A DNA stretch of 64,000 bases, taken from the NCBI GenBank assembly GCA_020637795.1, contig JACKJT010000002.1:992001-1056000 (forward strand). Reading direction: 5' to 3'. A program made the position numbers and the translations under genes. Positions 54,272 through 63,783 of this stretch are shown in pieces. The notes below the pieces were generated by a model. The model worked only from the letters and a program-made list of their open reading frames with translations. It was not told the origin of the DNA and did not search any database. The stretch's first letter is position 1. Each line of letters begins with the position of its first letter. Source of the stretch: Hoeflea sp. Lineage in GTDB: Bacteria; Pseudomonadota; Alphaproteobacteria; Rhizobiales; Rhizobiaceae.

Positions 54272-56164
54272 TCAGGCGCCGTCAACCTCCGGCGTCCGCC
54301 GCCGGGTGACGATGCCCATTTCATCTTCCTCGCGCATGCGCTTGAGCTGCTCCTCGGCCTCGGTGGCCTCGCGCTGGCGGTCCCACATCGACGCGTAAAG
54401 CCCCTTTTGCGCCAGAAGATCGGCATGCCGGCCGCGCTCGGCGATCTGGCCGTCCTTGAGCACGATGATCTCGTCCGCGCTGACCACCGTCGACAGACGG
54501 TGGGCGATCACCAGCGTCGTCCGGCCCTTGGAAACGAAATCCAGCGCCGCCTGGATTTCCTGCTCGGTCGCCGTATCCAGCGCCGACGTGGCCTCGTCGA
54601 GGATCAGGATCGGCGGCGCCTTGAGAATGGTGCGGGCAATCGCCACGCGCTGCTTCTCGCCGCCGGAGAGCTTGAGCCCGCGCTCGCCGACCATCGCCTT
54701 GAACCCATCCGGCAAGCCGCGGATGAAACCGCCGATCTGCGCCAGATCCGCCGCCCGGTCGACTTCCGCCTCGCTGGCGTCGATCCGGCCATAGCGGATG
54801 TTGTAGGCGATGGTGTCGTTGAACAGGACGGTATCCTGCGGCACCATGCCGATGGCGGCCCGGAGGCTCTTCTGCGTCACGTCGCGCAGGTTCTGGCCGT
54901 CGATGGTGATCGAACCCGACTGGATGTCGTAGAACCGGTAGAGCAGCCGAGAGATTGTCGACTTGCCGGCGCCGGACGGCCCGACGATGGCGATGGTTTT
55001 CCCCGCCGGCACCTCGAACGAGATGCCCTTGAGGATCGGCCGCGCCGGATCGTAGCTGAAACTGACATTGTCGAAACGGATGGCGCCCTGCTCGACCGCA
55101 AGCGGCCTGGCATTCGGCGCGTCCCGAACCTCGGGCTCGACATCGAGGAGTTCGAACATCTGCTCGATGTCGGTGAGACCCTGGCGGATTTCGCGGTAGA
55201 CGAAGCCGATGAAATTCAGCGGCACCGCCAGCTGCATCAGCATCGCATTGATGAACACGAAGTCGCCGATGGTCTGCTCGCCGGCCTGGACGGCCAGTGC
55301 CGACATCACCATCATCACCGTCATGCCGAGACCGAAGATGACGCCCTGGCCCATGTTGAGCCAGCCGAGCGAGGTCCAGACCTGGGTGGCCGATTTCTCG
55401 TACGACGCCATCGAGACGTCGAAGCGCCGCGCCTCCATCTCCTCGTTGCCGAAATATTTGACGGTCTCGAAATTGAGAAGAGAATCGACAGACTTGGTGT
55501 TGGCATCGGTGTCCGACGCGTTCATCGACCGGCGGATGCCGATGCGCCAGTCCGAGGCGCGGACGGTGAACCAGATGTAGAACCACACGGTGACGGCGGT
55601 AACCGCGACATAGTTCCAGCCGTAGGCGACACCGAAGATGATGGCGGTCAGTGCGAACTCGATCAGCGTCGGCGCCGTGTTGAGGATGGTGAAGCGGACA
55701 ATCGTCTCGATCCCCTTGGTGCCGCGTTCAATGACGCGCGACAGCCCACCGGTGCGCCGCTCGAGATGGAACCTCAGCGACAATTCATGCATGTGCACGA
55801 AGGTCTTGTAGGCCAGTTGCCGCACCGCGTGCTGCCCGACCCGGGCAAACAGCGCGTCGCGCAGCTGGTTGAAACCCCACTGCACGATCCTGACCACGTT
55901 GTAGGCGATCACCAGCATCACCGGCGTCGCAATCAGCGCCGGCAGCCATGCGACCACGTCGGCCTGGCCGTTGAGTGCATCGGTCGCCCATTTGAAGAAA
56001 TACGGCACCGAAATCAGCACGAGCTTCGACAAGAGCAGGAACAGCGTTGCCCACACCACCCGCATTTTCAGATCGGGCCGGTCGGCGGGCCACATGTAGG
56101 GCCAGAGGTTTTTCAACGTGCCGAAGGGATTGCCCTGGTCGGCGGATACGGTTTTCGAAGCCAA
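54272..56164 (-). CDS. Atm1-type ABC exporter (fused permease and ATPase)
   Basis: A TTG at 56164 starts a 630-residue protein; AAGGA precedes it and the ArsR stop is 1 bp away, so the two are coupled. Residues 30-330 are a six-helix ABC exporter domain; residues 370-610 are the ATPase with Walker A GPSGAGKSTISRLL, signature LSGGEKQRVAIARTIL and Walker B ILILDEATSALD. The N-terminus and TM sequence match bacterial Atm1/ABCB7-like proteins, which export glutathione-bound metal or sulfur compounds. Co-expression with an ArsR repressor suggests heavy-metal detoxification. Confidence 0.93.
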   Translation of the reverse strand: MASKTVSADQGNPFGTLKNLWPYMWPADRPDLKMRVVWATLFLLLSKLVLISVPYFFKWATDALNGQADVVAWLPALIATPVMLVIAYNVVRIVQWGFNQLRDALFARVGQHAVRQLAYKTFVHMHELSLRFHLERRTGGLSRVIERGTKGIETIVRFTILNTAPTLIEFALTAIIFGVAYGWNYVAVTAVTVWFYIWFTVRASDWRIGIRRSMNASDTDANTKSVDSLLNFETVKYFGNEEMEARRFDVSMASYEKSATQVWTSLGWLNMGQGVIFGLGMTVMMVMSALAVQAGEQTIGDFVFINAMLMQLAVPLNFIGFVYREIRQGLTDIEQMFELLDVEPEVRDAPNARPLAVEQGAIRFDNVSFSYDPARPILKGISFEVPAGKTIAIVGPSGAGKSTISRLLYRFYDIQSGSITIDGQNLRDVTQKSLRAAIGMVPQDTVLFNDTIAYNIRYGRIDASEAEVDRAADLAQIGGFIRGLPDGFKAMVGERGLKLSGGEKQRVAIARTILKAPPILILDEATSALDTATEQEIQAALDFVSKGRTTLVIAHRLSTVVSADEIIVLKDGQIAERGRHADLLAQKGLYASMWDRQREATEAEEQLKRMREEDEMGIVTRRRTPEVDGA

Positions 56165-56165
56165 G

Positions 56166-56570
56166 TCAGATGTCCTTGTTGCCGGTCAGGGCCGCCGCTG
56201 CGTCCACCTGCCGATTGTGGTCTTCCCGTGCACCCTCGTTCACGCGCGAACAACCGGCGCCGCCGCAACAATGATCGAGAGTCTGGCCGATGATGCCTGC
56301 GAGTTCGCGCAGGGCATCGGCGTTGACGGTGTATCTGGAGCTTTGCCGATCCGTCCGGAAATTGACCAGGTCGGCCTCGACGAGCACCTTGAGGTGTTGT
56401 GAAACCGTCGATTGCGCCAGTCCGATCCGACCGACGAGATCCTTGACGCAGCAGCTGTCAGCCGCCCCGAGATTCCTCAGCAGGCGCAGCCGCACCGGAT
56501 GCGCCAGCGCCGCGAGCTTGCGGGCGATGGTTTCGTCCTTCGGGGCGAGATCCGGTCGAGATACATTCAT
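56166..56570 (-). CDS. ArsR family metal-type repressor
   Basis: ATG 56570 gives 134 residues. Winged-helix core: LAALAHPVRLRLLRNLG, then ADSCCVKDLVGRIGLAQSTV and SQHLKVLVEADLV. Cysteines near the recognition helix (CC at about 38-39) and near the C-terminus (HCCGGAGCSR) are possible metal or arsenite ligands. An inverted repeat at 56560-56600 covers the start codon and is a likely operator. The downstream exporter gene is coupled to it. Confidence 0.9.
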   Translation of the reverse strand: MNVSRPDLAPKDETIARKLAALAHPVRLRLLRNLGAADSCCVKDLVGRIGLAQSTVSQHLKVLVEADLVNFRTDRQSSRYTVNADALRELAGIIGQTLDHCCGGAGCSRVNEGAREDHNRQVDAAAALTGNKDI

Positions 56571-56600
56571 CGTTGATCGGCGATATACGATGAATGTATC
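56560..56600. promoter_or_regulatory. Inverted-repeat operator at the arsR start
   Basis: GATACATTCATCG (56560-56572) and CGATGAATGTATC (56588-56600) are exact 13-bp reverse complements with a 15-bp spacer. One arm contains the arsR start codon, so binding would block transcription or translation start; autorepression is the usual case for ArsR proteins. Confidence 0.8.
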
Positions 56601-56613
56601 CCGGTCAACCGGC

Positions 56614-58701
56614 CTAGAGCTTTTTTCCCTTGCCAAGAAGCTGCTTGTGCAGCTCCTCGGCGTTTTCCAGCGGGGTCTCGGGAACCGAGAACACCTGGCC
56701 CGGCTTGATCCGGTCCGGATTCTGGATCTGCGAGCGGTTGGCGACATAGATCGTGGTGTAGCGGACACCCTCACCATAGGTGCGGCGGGAAATCTGCCAC
56801 AGCGTGTCGCCGCGCCGGATGATCACGGCGCCGGGTGTCGAGGCAAGCGGCGCCTGAAGGATGGTCTTCGGTTCGCCGGACTGTCCGTTGCTTGCAACCT
56901 GCCCCTGCGCTCCGTCCGCAGCTGCGCCGGCCATGTCGGCGGGTTCGGCGAGCGCCGTCTCGGCCTGCGTCAGACGCTCACTCATCATGGCCGGATCGCC
57001 GGCTGCCTGGCCGTCCGGCTTCGGCGACAGCACCGCCAGTGCGGCTTCGGCCTGAATCCGCATTGACCGGGCGATCGCCATAGCTTCACTGCTGCTGCCG
57101 GCCGGCAGATCGGCCATCGCCGCCGACCTGAGCTTCGACACGGCCTGGTCCAGCGCTGCGGAAACCGCAGCCGCGTCCGCAGCATCCGGCGCGGACACCA
57201 TGGCCTTGAGCTGCGACAGCGCCTCGAACGCGTCTTCACGCATTTTCGAAAGGCTGGCGATGTCGGGCAGGATCAGTTCGCCGGGGGCCTCAGTCGCAGC
57301 CGGTTGATTGCTGCCGGCCGCAGTCTCGCTGCTGGCCGGAGTTGCCGCAGCACTCTCGGCCTGAGCCGGCGCGCTCTCCGGCTGAGCCGCGGCAGTGGCG
57401 GGCTCCGCCGGGGCCACGGCGGCAAGCGCCTCGCCTTCCGGCCGGTTGAACGGCACGGTCGCCCTGAGCAGAATGTTCTCACCGGCCTCGTCCATCAGAT
57501 CGGCGTTGATGATGTGATCCCCGACCGAAAGCTCGGTGGTCGCCTCAACAATAAAACGGCCGGTTTCATCCGCCTTGTCGCTACCGATGACAACGCCGTC
57601 CGCCGCAACCTGGACATTGAAGCCAGGCGTGGCCGAACCGGCGATGAATATCCGGTCGCCCTCGATCTCAACCGCGTCGACGCGCACGGTGGCATCGGCC
57701 GGCATTGCTTCGACAGCCGCTTCAGGCGTAGCCATGGCAACCTCGGCGGCGGGTGCGGCGTCCGCCGAAACCGCGGTGTCGGCTGAATCGGCGGCTTCGC
57801 CTTGCCCGGCGACCTGCGGCGCAGACGTCGTCAGCAGTGCCGACGCTTCCGGAAGCGCGGGCGTTTCAACTCCCGGAGACGGCGCCATCGCGGCGGCGGC
57901 CATCTCGGTCTTGCCCTCGGTTGTGGCATCGGTTTCAGTTCCGGCAGCCGTTTCGGTGGTGGGGGCGGCGGGAGCCGCTGCGCCGGTCTCGGTCCCTGCG
58001 GCAGCCTGTTGATCCGGCGTTGCAGCCGGGGTCCCGTTGCCATTCGCATCAGGGGTTGCGGCGGCCGTTTCGACAGGTTTCGGCGTGGCCGGGGCTGCAG
58101 GCTGCGCAATGATCCGGCTCGCCTTGCCCGGCTTGCTCACCATGGCCAGCAATTCGCCGTCGGCGGTCTGAGGGATGGAAACCGTGGCCACTTCTTCCGA
58201 AAGCCGCACGGCGCCGTCCTTCCCGGTAATCCGCAAGGTCAGCTGGTAGTCGCCGGCAGGCAACGGGTTGTCGAGAATGACAGCGAAATCGCCGCTTGAG
58301 CCGACCTGGGTCGAGGCGATCACCGTCTCTCCGTTCATGATGTCCAGCGTGGTGCCTGGCTCTGCCTTGCCGGCAATCACGGTCGACCCGTCGGGCTCGA
58401 CCCTGAGAACATCGAAGCTTGGCGTGATCCAGCTGTCGGCGGCAACCGCCGGATCCGCTGCGGCCCCTGCGTCCGATTCGGTCGTCGCCGCGTCAGCCGG
58501 CAGTCCCTGCCCTTCGCCCGCCGTTGCCGAAGGCGCCTCCGGCGCATTCGCGGTGGCGTCGACCATGTTGGTCTGTGGTGTCGGTTGAGAAGCCGATTCC
58601 GGATTTGTTTTGAACATGTTAGGTGCTAAAAAGAAAGCGCCGATGACTATCGCGGCCACCACGCCAAGGAACGCCCAAAAACCGGCATTGTTTTTATTCA
58701 T
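56614..58701 (-). CDS. LysM domain protein with Ala/Pro-rich and Ig-like regions
   Basis: ATG 58701 gives 695 residues. A TM anchor lies at about 8-29 (WAFLGVVAAIVIGAFFLAP). Residues 30-100 are low-complexity; Ig-like segments (LRVEPDGSTVIAGKAEPGTT near 110-135, IFIAGSATPGFNVQVAADG near 370-390) repeat the motif of a signal domain seen twice; long Ala/Pro/Glu/Thr stretches follow. A C-terminal LysM domain (VIIRRGDTLWQISRRTYGEG) should bind peptidoglycan. It may tether or shape the cell wall, function unproven. The repeat parts suggest internal duplication. Confidence 0.88.
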   Translation of the reverse strand: MNKNNAGFWAFLGVVAAIVIGAFFLAPNMFKTNPESASQPTPQTNMVDATANAPEAPSATAGEGQGLPADAATTESDAGAAADPAVAADSWITPSFDVLRVEPDGSTVIAGKAEPGTTLDIMNGETVIASTQVGSSGDFAVILDNPLPAGDYQLTLRITGKDGAVRLSEEVATVSIPQTADGELLAMVSKPGKASRIIAQPAAPATPKPVETAAATPDANGNGTPAATPDQQAAAGTETGAAAPAAPTTETAAGTETDATTEGKTEMAAAAMAPSPGVETPALPEASALLTTSAPQVAGQGEAADSADTAVSADAAPAAEVAMATPEAAVEAMPADATVRVDAVEIEGDRIFIAGSATPGFNVQVAADGVVIGSDKADETGRFIVEATTELSVGDHIINADLMDEAGENILLRATVPFNRPEGEALAAVAPAEPATAAAQPESAPAQAESAAATPASSETAAGSNQPAATEAPGELILPDIASLSKMREDAFEALSQLKAMVSAPDAADAAAVSAALDQAVSKLRSAAMADLPAGSSSEAMAIARSMRIQAEAALAVLSPKPDGQAAGDPAMMSERLTQAETALAEPADMAGAAADGAQGQVASNGQSGEPKTILQAPLASTPGAVIIRRGDTLWQISRRTYGEGVRYTTIYVANRSQIQNPDRIKPGQVFSVPETPLENAEELHKQLLGKGKKL

Positions 58702-58824
58702 TGTCTGCTCCGTGGATGCGGCAAAAACCGCTGCTATTGGGCAAAAACCTATATGCTTTGGATACATGGCACAAGAAAAAGCAATTTGCCTTGACTGCCC
58801 GGCCTTGACCGCGTCACGGGGCGC

Positions 58825-59457
58825 ATGTTCATTGACCGCATGAACACACCTCGACAGCGAATTTCCTCAATCTGCGTCTATTGCGGCTCCCAGCCGGGCG
58901 ATGACCCGGAATACCGCCAGGCGGCCCGGATTCTGGGCCGGGCGATGGCCGAGAACGGCATCGATCTCGTCTATGGCGGCGGCACCAAGGGCCTCATGGG
59001 CGCGGTCGCCGACGCGGTCATGTCGAACGGCGGCAAGGCCGTTGGCATCATCCCGGAATTCCTGATGGACAAGGAAGCCTCGCGGCAGGAACTGGGACAA
59101 TTGACCGAACTGCACGTCACCCGCGACATGCACGAACGCAAGCACATGATGTTCGAGCGCTCGGATGCCTTCGTGACGTTGCCCGGCGGTATCGGCACAC
59201 TCGAGGAAATCGTCGAGATCATGACCTGGGCCCAGCTCGGCCGCCACACCAAGCCGATGGTGTTCGCCAACATCAGCGGCTTCTGGAACCCGCTCAACGC
59301 GCTGATCGGGCACATGCGCGACGCAGGCTTCATTCACACCGCCCATCTGGTCCGCCCGATGGTGATCGCGGATGCAAATGAGATCGTTCCGGCGATCCTG
59401 GCTGCAGCGGCGGTCTCGGGCAACGGCGAGGACGCCGACGTGATTGCAAAATTATAA
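58825..59457 (+). CDS. LOG family protein (predicted cytokinin-activating phosphoribohydrolase)
   Basis: 210 residues from ATG 58825 with GGGG upstream; ATG 58840 is the alternative. The fold signature LPGGIGTLEEIVEIMTW contains PGGxGTxxE, and ICVYCGSQPGDDPEY starts the domain; HERKHMMFERSDAF is family-typical. LOG proteins cleave cytokinin riboside monophosphates or related nucleotides, yielding ribose 5-phosphate and the base; in bacteria the natural substrate is often unknown. It converges on the rarD gene. Confidence 0.92.
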   Translation: MFIDRMNTPRQRISSICVYCGSQPGDDPEYRQAARILGRAMAENGIDLVYGGGTKGLMGAVADAVMSNGGKAVGIIPEFLMDKEASRQELGQLTELHVTRDMHERKHMMFERSDAFVTLPGGIGTLEEIVEIMTWAQLGRHTKPMVFANISGFWNPLNALIGHMRDAGFIHTAHLVRPMVIADANEIVPAILAAAAVSGNGEDADVIAKL

Positions 59458-59536
59458 TATTATCAATGACCTGCAGCCTCGCCCCTTGCCGCAAGAGTGC
59501 TGACCCATGACAGGGCCCGCTTGCCGTTGATCCGTA

Positions 59537-60490
59537 TCAGCCGGTCTTGAGCGCCGCCGCGGCAACGGCCTGCCGCGCCTTGCGGCTGCGCAGCAGCGAA
59601 GACGTGTAGATCGCCAGCGCGATCCAGATCAGCACGAAGGCCGACAGCTTGTAGGGGCCGAACGGTTCCTTGAAGATGAACACCGCGATGAAGAAAATCA
59701 TTGTCGGCGCGATGTACTGCATGATCCCGATGGTCGACAGCCTGAGCAGCTTGGCGCCATTGGCGTAGATCATCAGCGGCACGGCGGTCACGAGGCCGCA
59801 GCCGAGCAGCAGCCAGACATCCGTCATTCCGGTGCTGCCGAAATGGCCGGTTCCCTCCGCCTCGACATAGGCGATGTAACCGATTGCCGGCACCGTCAGG
59901 ATCAGCACCTCGAGGAAGAAGCCCTGATTGGGACCGACCGGCAGCGACTTCTTGAAGAACGCGTAAAACCCCCAGGACAATGCCAGCCCGACCGAGACCC
60001 AGGGCACGCCGCCGGATTCCCAGGCCAGCAATCCGACCGCGACCACCGCCAGCGCGATCGCCGTCTTCTGGCGACCGTCGAGGCTTTCCCTCAAGAGCAG
60101 CGAGCCAAGCAGAACCGAAAAAAGCGGGTTGATGTAATAGCCGAGCGCCGTTTCGACCGCCCTGCCCGCACCAACCGACCAGACATAGATCAACCAGTTG
60201 ACCGTGATCAGGGCCGCCGTGATCAGTGCCATGCCCATGGTTCGCGGCGACCGGAAGGCGGCGCGGATATCCTGGGTCCGGCCAAGCCAGATCAGCACCA
60301 CCGCCGCGATCGGCACCGACCAGATAACGCGGTGCGCGACAACCTCGAGCGCGGGAATGTGGCCGACAGCCTTCATGTAGAGCGGCAGGAAGCCCCACAG
60401 CAGATAGGCGGTCAGCGCAAAGGCGAAACCGCGCGGCGTGTCTTCGTCATAGGCCGCCGGAGCCGCTTTGGTCGCCATCATCTGTCCCAT
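59537..60490 (-). CDS. rarD: EamA family transporter RarD
   Basis: 317 residues with ten TM helices in two EamA repeats. Family phrases: GFAFALTAYLLWGFLPLYMK, VEVVAHR-like (ALEVVAHRVIWSVP) and LGYYINPLFSVLLGSLLLRE with ETALGY before it. RarD-type proteins are thought to export small metabolites; the name comes from a chloramphenicol-sensitivity phenotype in Pseudomonas. Monocistronic. Confidence 0.9.
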   Translation of the reverse strand: MGQMMATKAAPAAYDEDTPRGFAFALTAYLLWGFLPLYMKAVGHIPALEVVAHRVIWSVPIAAVVLIWLGRTQDIRAAFRSPRTMGMALITAALITVNWLIYVWSVGAGRAVETALGYYINPLFSVLLGSLLLRESLDGRQKTAIALAVVAVGLLAWESGGVPWVSVGLALSWGFYAFFKKSLPVGPNQGFFLEVLILTVPAIGYIAYVEAEGTGHFGSTGMTDVWLLLGCGLVTAVPLMIYANGAKLLRLSTIGIMQYIAPTMIFFIAVFIFKEPFGPYKLSAFVLIWIALAIYTSSLLRSRKARQAVAAAALKTG

Positions 60491-60601
60491 TCTCTTGCCG
60501 GTTGCGAGGCTCGACGCTTATGGCAAGCCGCGTGAATGAGCAAATTCATTCCGCTGAACAATGCCTGGTCCGCCTGAGCGGCGTGAGCGCCGCCCGGACT
60601 C

Positions 60602-62218
60602 CTACTCTGCCGCAACCCGGCCCGCCATGTCGCGGTTCTTCATCAGCTTGAAGATGATCGAATCCATCAGCGCCTGGAACGACGCATCGATGATATTGTC
60701 GGACACGCCCACCGTCCACCAGCGCGCGCCGTCGCCATCGGCGGATTCGATCAGCACCCGGGTGATCGCCTCGGTGCCGCCATTGAGGATGCGCACCTTG
60801 TAGTCGACCAGTTCGAGATCGGCGATCTCCGACTGGTAGACGCCGAGATCCTTTCTGAGCGCGATGTCGAGCGCGTTGACCGGACCATGGCCCTCGGCCA
60901 CCGACATCATCTCGTTTCCATCGACCGAGAGCTTGACCACGGCCTCCGATACCGTCCTGATACGGCCCATCGCATCGAAGCGGCGTTCCACCATCACCCG
61001 GAAACTGGTGACCGAGAAGAATTCCGGCACCCGGCCAAGGGTGCGGTGCGCCAGCAGTTCGAAGCTCGCATCCGCACCCTCGTAGGCATAGCCGCTGGCC
61101 TCGTGCTCCTTGACGATACCGATCAGCTTGTCGAGCTTCGGATCATCCTTGCCGACCTCGATGCCGCGCCGCTTGAGCGCGTTGATGAAGTTCGATTTTC
61201 CGCCCTGGTCGGAAACCATCACCTTGCGGAAATTGCCGACGCTTTCGGGCGGCACATGCTCATAGGTGCGCGGATCCTTGAGCAGAGCCGAGGCGTGGAT
61301 ACCGGCCTTGGTGGCAAATGCCGAGGCGCCGACATAGGGCGACTGGGTCGAGGGCGAACGGTTGAGCAGCTCGTCGAAGCCGTGGCTGAGTGCCGTCAGC
61401 TCCGTCAGTTTCTCGGGCGCGATGCCGGTCTCGAACCTGTCGGAAAACGCCGGCTTGAGCATCAGCGTCGGGATCAGCGAAACCAGGTTGGCATTGCCGC
61501 AGCGCTCGCCGATGCCGTTGAGCGTGCCCTGGATCTGGCGCACGCCGGCTTCCACCGCCGCGAGCGAATTGGCCACAGCCTGGCCGGTGTCGTTGTGCGC
61601 ATGGATACCGAGCCGGTCGCCGGGGATGCCTTCCGCGATCAGTGCTGCAACGATGTCGCGGATTTCCGACGGCTGCGTGCCGCCATTGGTATCGCACAGC
61701 ACGATCCAGCGCGCGCCTGCCTCGCAGGCCGCCCTGGCGCAGGCCACGGCGTAGTCCCGGTTGGCCTTGTAGCCGTCGAAGAAATGCTCGCAGTCGACCA
61801 TCGCTTCCTTGCCGGCCGCCGCCACCGCCTTCACCGAATCCGAAATCGACTCGAGGTTTTCCTCGTTGGAGCAGCCGAGCGCCACCTTCACATGATAGTC
61901 CCAGCTCTTGGCGACCAGGCACACCGCATCGCTTTCGGCCTGGATCAGACCGGCAAGCCCGGGATCGTTGGAGGTTGAAACACCGGCGCGCTTGGTCATG
62001 CCGAAGGCCACGAAGGAAGCCTTCTCCGTCCGCTTTTTCGAAAAGAACGCGGTGTCGGTCGGATTGGCACCGGGATAGCCGCCCTCGACATAATCGATGC
62101 CGAACTCGTCCAGCATCCTGGCGATGGCGATCTTGTCCTCGACGGAGAAATCGATCCCCGGCGTCTGCTGGCCGTCGCGCAAAGTGGTGTCGAACAGGTA
62201 GAGGCGCTGCTTTGTCAT
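60602..62218 (-). CDS. cimA: (R)-citramalate synthase
   Basis: ATG 62218 overlaps the pip stop (ATGA); 538 residues. The HMGL-like TIM barrel starts LYLFDTTLRDGQQTPGIDFS, with DTNGGTQPSEI and HAHNDTGQAVANSLAAVEAG as the typical metal-binding and substrate regions; the C-terminal LeuA dimer domain has SGYAYEGADASFELLAHRTLG. The N-terminus and TPG form match the citramalate synthase branch rather than LeuA. It condenses pyruvate with acetyl-CoA in the threonine-independent isoleucine route. Confidence 0.92.
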   Translation of the reverse strand: MTKQRLYLFDTTLRDGQQTPGIDFSVEDKIAIARMLDEFGIDYVEGGYPGANPTDTAFFSKKRTEKASFVAFGMTKRAGVSTSNDPGLAGLIQAESDAVCLVAKSWDYHVKVALGCSNEENLESISDSVKAVAAAGKEAMVDCEHFFDGYKANRDYAVACARAACEAGARWIVLCDTNGGTQPSEIRDIVAALIAEGIPGDRLGIHAHNDTGQAVANSLAAVEAGVRQIQGTLNGIGERCGNANLVSLIPTLMLKPAFSDRFETGIAPEKLTELTALSHGFDELLNRSPSTQSPYVGASAFATKAGIHASALLKDPRTYEHVPPESVGNFRKVMVSDQGGKSNFINALKRRGIEVGKDDPKLDKLIGIVKEHEASGYAYEGADASFELLAHRTLGRVPEFFSVTSFRVMVERRFDAMGRIRTVSEAVVKLSVDGNEMMSVAEGHGPVNALDIALRKDLGVYQSEIADLELVDYKVRILNGGTEAITRVLIESADGDGARWWTVGVSDNIIDASFQALMDSIIFKLMKNRDMAGRVAAE

Positions 62219-63180
62219 TGTGTGTCTGCCTTGCACGCGAACCGGTCGGTCGCGCGGATCAGTTGGTCGAGAATGCCGGGTTCGGAAAAGGCGTGGCCCG
62301 CGCCTTCGATCAGGTGGAAATCGGCCCGTGGCCAGGCCTTGTGCAATTGCCAGGCGATCCGCGCCGGGCACGGCATGTCGTAGCGGCCATGCACGATGAC
62401 GCCGTCGATGTCTGAAAGCCGTCCCGCATCGCGCAGCAACTGCCCTTCCTCGAGCCAGCCGGCATGGACGAAGAAGTGGTTCTCGATCCGGGCAAAGGCC
62501 AGCGCGAACCGGTCTTCATGGAACACATCACTCGTCGAGGGCTCCGGCAGCAGCGTGATGGTCTCGCCCTCCCAGCCGCTCCAGGCCTTGGCGGCAACCA
62601 ACTGCGCGACCTCATCATCGCCCACCAGCCGCTTGCGATAGGCCGCCATCAGGTCGGAGCGCTCGTCCTCGGGGATCGGCGCCAGGAACCGCTCCCACTT
62701 GTCGGGAAACATCTCCGAGACGCCAAACTGATAGTACCAGTCGAGCTCGGCTTTGGTCAGCGTGTAGATGCCGCGCAGCACCAGTTCGCTCACCCGGTCG
62801 GGATGGGTTTCGGCATAGGCCAGCGCCAGCGTCGACCCCCAGGAACCGCCGAAGACCAGCCATTTATCGAATCCTGCCATCTGCCGCAGCCGCTCGATGT
62901 CGGCGACCAGATCCCAGGTGGTATTGTTGTCGAGCGAGGCGAATGGCGTCGAGCGCCCGCAGCCGCGCTGGTCGAACAGGATGACGTCATAGAGCGTCGG
63001 ATCGAACAGCCGCCGGTGGACTGGCCCGCAGCCGCCGCCCGGACCGCCATGCAGGAACACCGCCGGCTTGCCGCCGCGGGTGCCGACCCGCTCCCAATAG
63101 ATCCGGTGCCCGTCGCCGCTGTCGAGAAATCCGGTCTCGAACGGTTCGATCTCCGGGTACAATCCGCGCAATGCGCTCAT
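62215..63180 (-). CDS. pip: Prolyl aminopeptidase (proline iminopeptidase)
   Basis: 321 residues from ATG 63180, preceded by GGGGGTGAGGTG. An alpha/beta hydrolase with oxyanion loop HGGPGGGCGP, the catalytic Ser in GGSWGS near 112, and FDQRGCGRSTP, all typical of PIP. The later His lies in IEGAGHAFS. It removes N-terminal proline from peptides. It stands 4 bp after the microprotein and overlaps cimA by 4 nt, so it belongs to the coupled chain. Confidence 0.94.
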   Translation of the reverse strand: MSALRGLYPEIEPFETGFLDSGDGHRIYWERVGTRGGKPAVFLHGGPGGGCGPVHRRLFDPTLYDVILFDQRGCGRSTPFASLDNNTTWDLVADIERLRQMAGFDKWLVFGGSWGSTLALAYAETHPDRVSELVLRGIYTLTKAELDWYYQFGVSEMFPDKWERFLAPIPEDERSDLMAAYRKRLVGDDEVAQLVAAKAWSGWEGETITLLPEPSTSDVFHEDRFALAFARIENHFFVHAGWLEEGQLLRDAGRLSDIDGVIVHGRYDMPCPARIAWQLHKAWPRADFHLIEGAGHAFSEPGILDQLIRATDRFACKADTQ

Positions 63181-63184
63181 CACC

Positions 63185-63304
63185 TCACCCCCAATTGACC
63201 CAGACGACGACGCCGACTGTCACCGCGACAACCAGCACGCCCTTGCCGATCAGCCCGTAGAGCAGCCATTTCGGCATCTCCGTTCCCGGCTTGCGCTCGC
63301 TCAT
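63185..63304 (-). CDS. 39-residue single-helix membrane protein
   Basis: Read directly: a charged start MSERKPGTEMPKW then one TM helix to the C-terminus (LLYGLIGKGVLVVAVTVGVV). Its ATG overlaps the GFA stop (ATGA) and it ends 4 bp before pip, so translation is coupled on both sides. Function unknown. Confidence 0.8.
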   Translation of the reverse strand: MSERKPGTEMPKWLLYGLIGKGVLVVAVTVGVVVWVNWG

Positions 63305-63783
63305 GCCCGGTCCTCCGGTAGCCAGGTATCGGTATCGTGATCCGGATGCTGATAACTGACCAGCGTTTGCAGAAACGCCACCGCCTCGGCATCTTCCATC
63401 GTATGCCGCTCGGGAAGTGACGGGAGGCCATCGCACCAGACCCGCTTACCCTCGACACCATAGGCGATGGTCGGCGGCACCGAATCCGGATCGTCAAACG
63501 CCAGCACCGCGAGCGCCAGCCCGTCAGGCGCGTCATAGGCGAGCGGCGTTCCGCAGTTTTCGCAAAACCCGCGCCGCGCCGCATTCGAGCTCTGGAACCA
63601 GGACGGCTGTCCCCGGGTCCATTCGATCCGCGCATCGCCAACGGAAACCAGCGCCAGCGCCTGGCTTGCCGAGGCCTTCTGGCACATCCGGCAATAGCAC
63701 ACCGACGAGGTGCCGGGCTGTCCTGTAAGCCGGAACCGCACCGCGCCGCACTGGCAGCCGCCGGAATGGGTTTCAGCACTCAT
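63301..63783 (-). CDS. GFA family (CENP-V/glutathione-dependent formaldehyde-activating-like) protein
   Basis: 160 residues. Zinc-binding Cys motifs in order: GGCQCGAVRFRL, VCYCRMCQK and FCENCGTPL, as in GFA/CENP-V folds. Members bind zinc, and some act on S-hydroxymethyl glutathione; for most the substrate is unknown. The C-terminus is unusually extended (PDHDTDTWLPEDRA), and the gene beside it shares a similar ending, suggesting tandem duplication. Confidence 0.9.
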   Translation of the reverse strand: MSAETHSGGCQCGAVRFRLTGQPGTSSVCYCRMCQKASASQALALVSVGDARIEWTRGQPSWFQSSNAARRGFCENCGTPLAYDAPDGLALAVLAFDDPDSVPPTIAYGVEGKRVWCDGLPSLPERHTMEDAEAVAFLQTLVSYQHPDHDTDTWLPEDRA

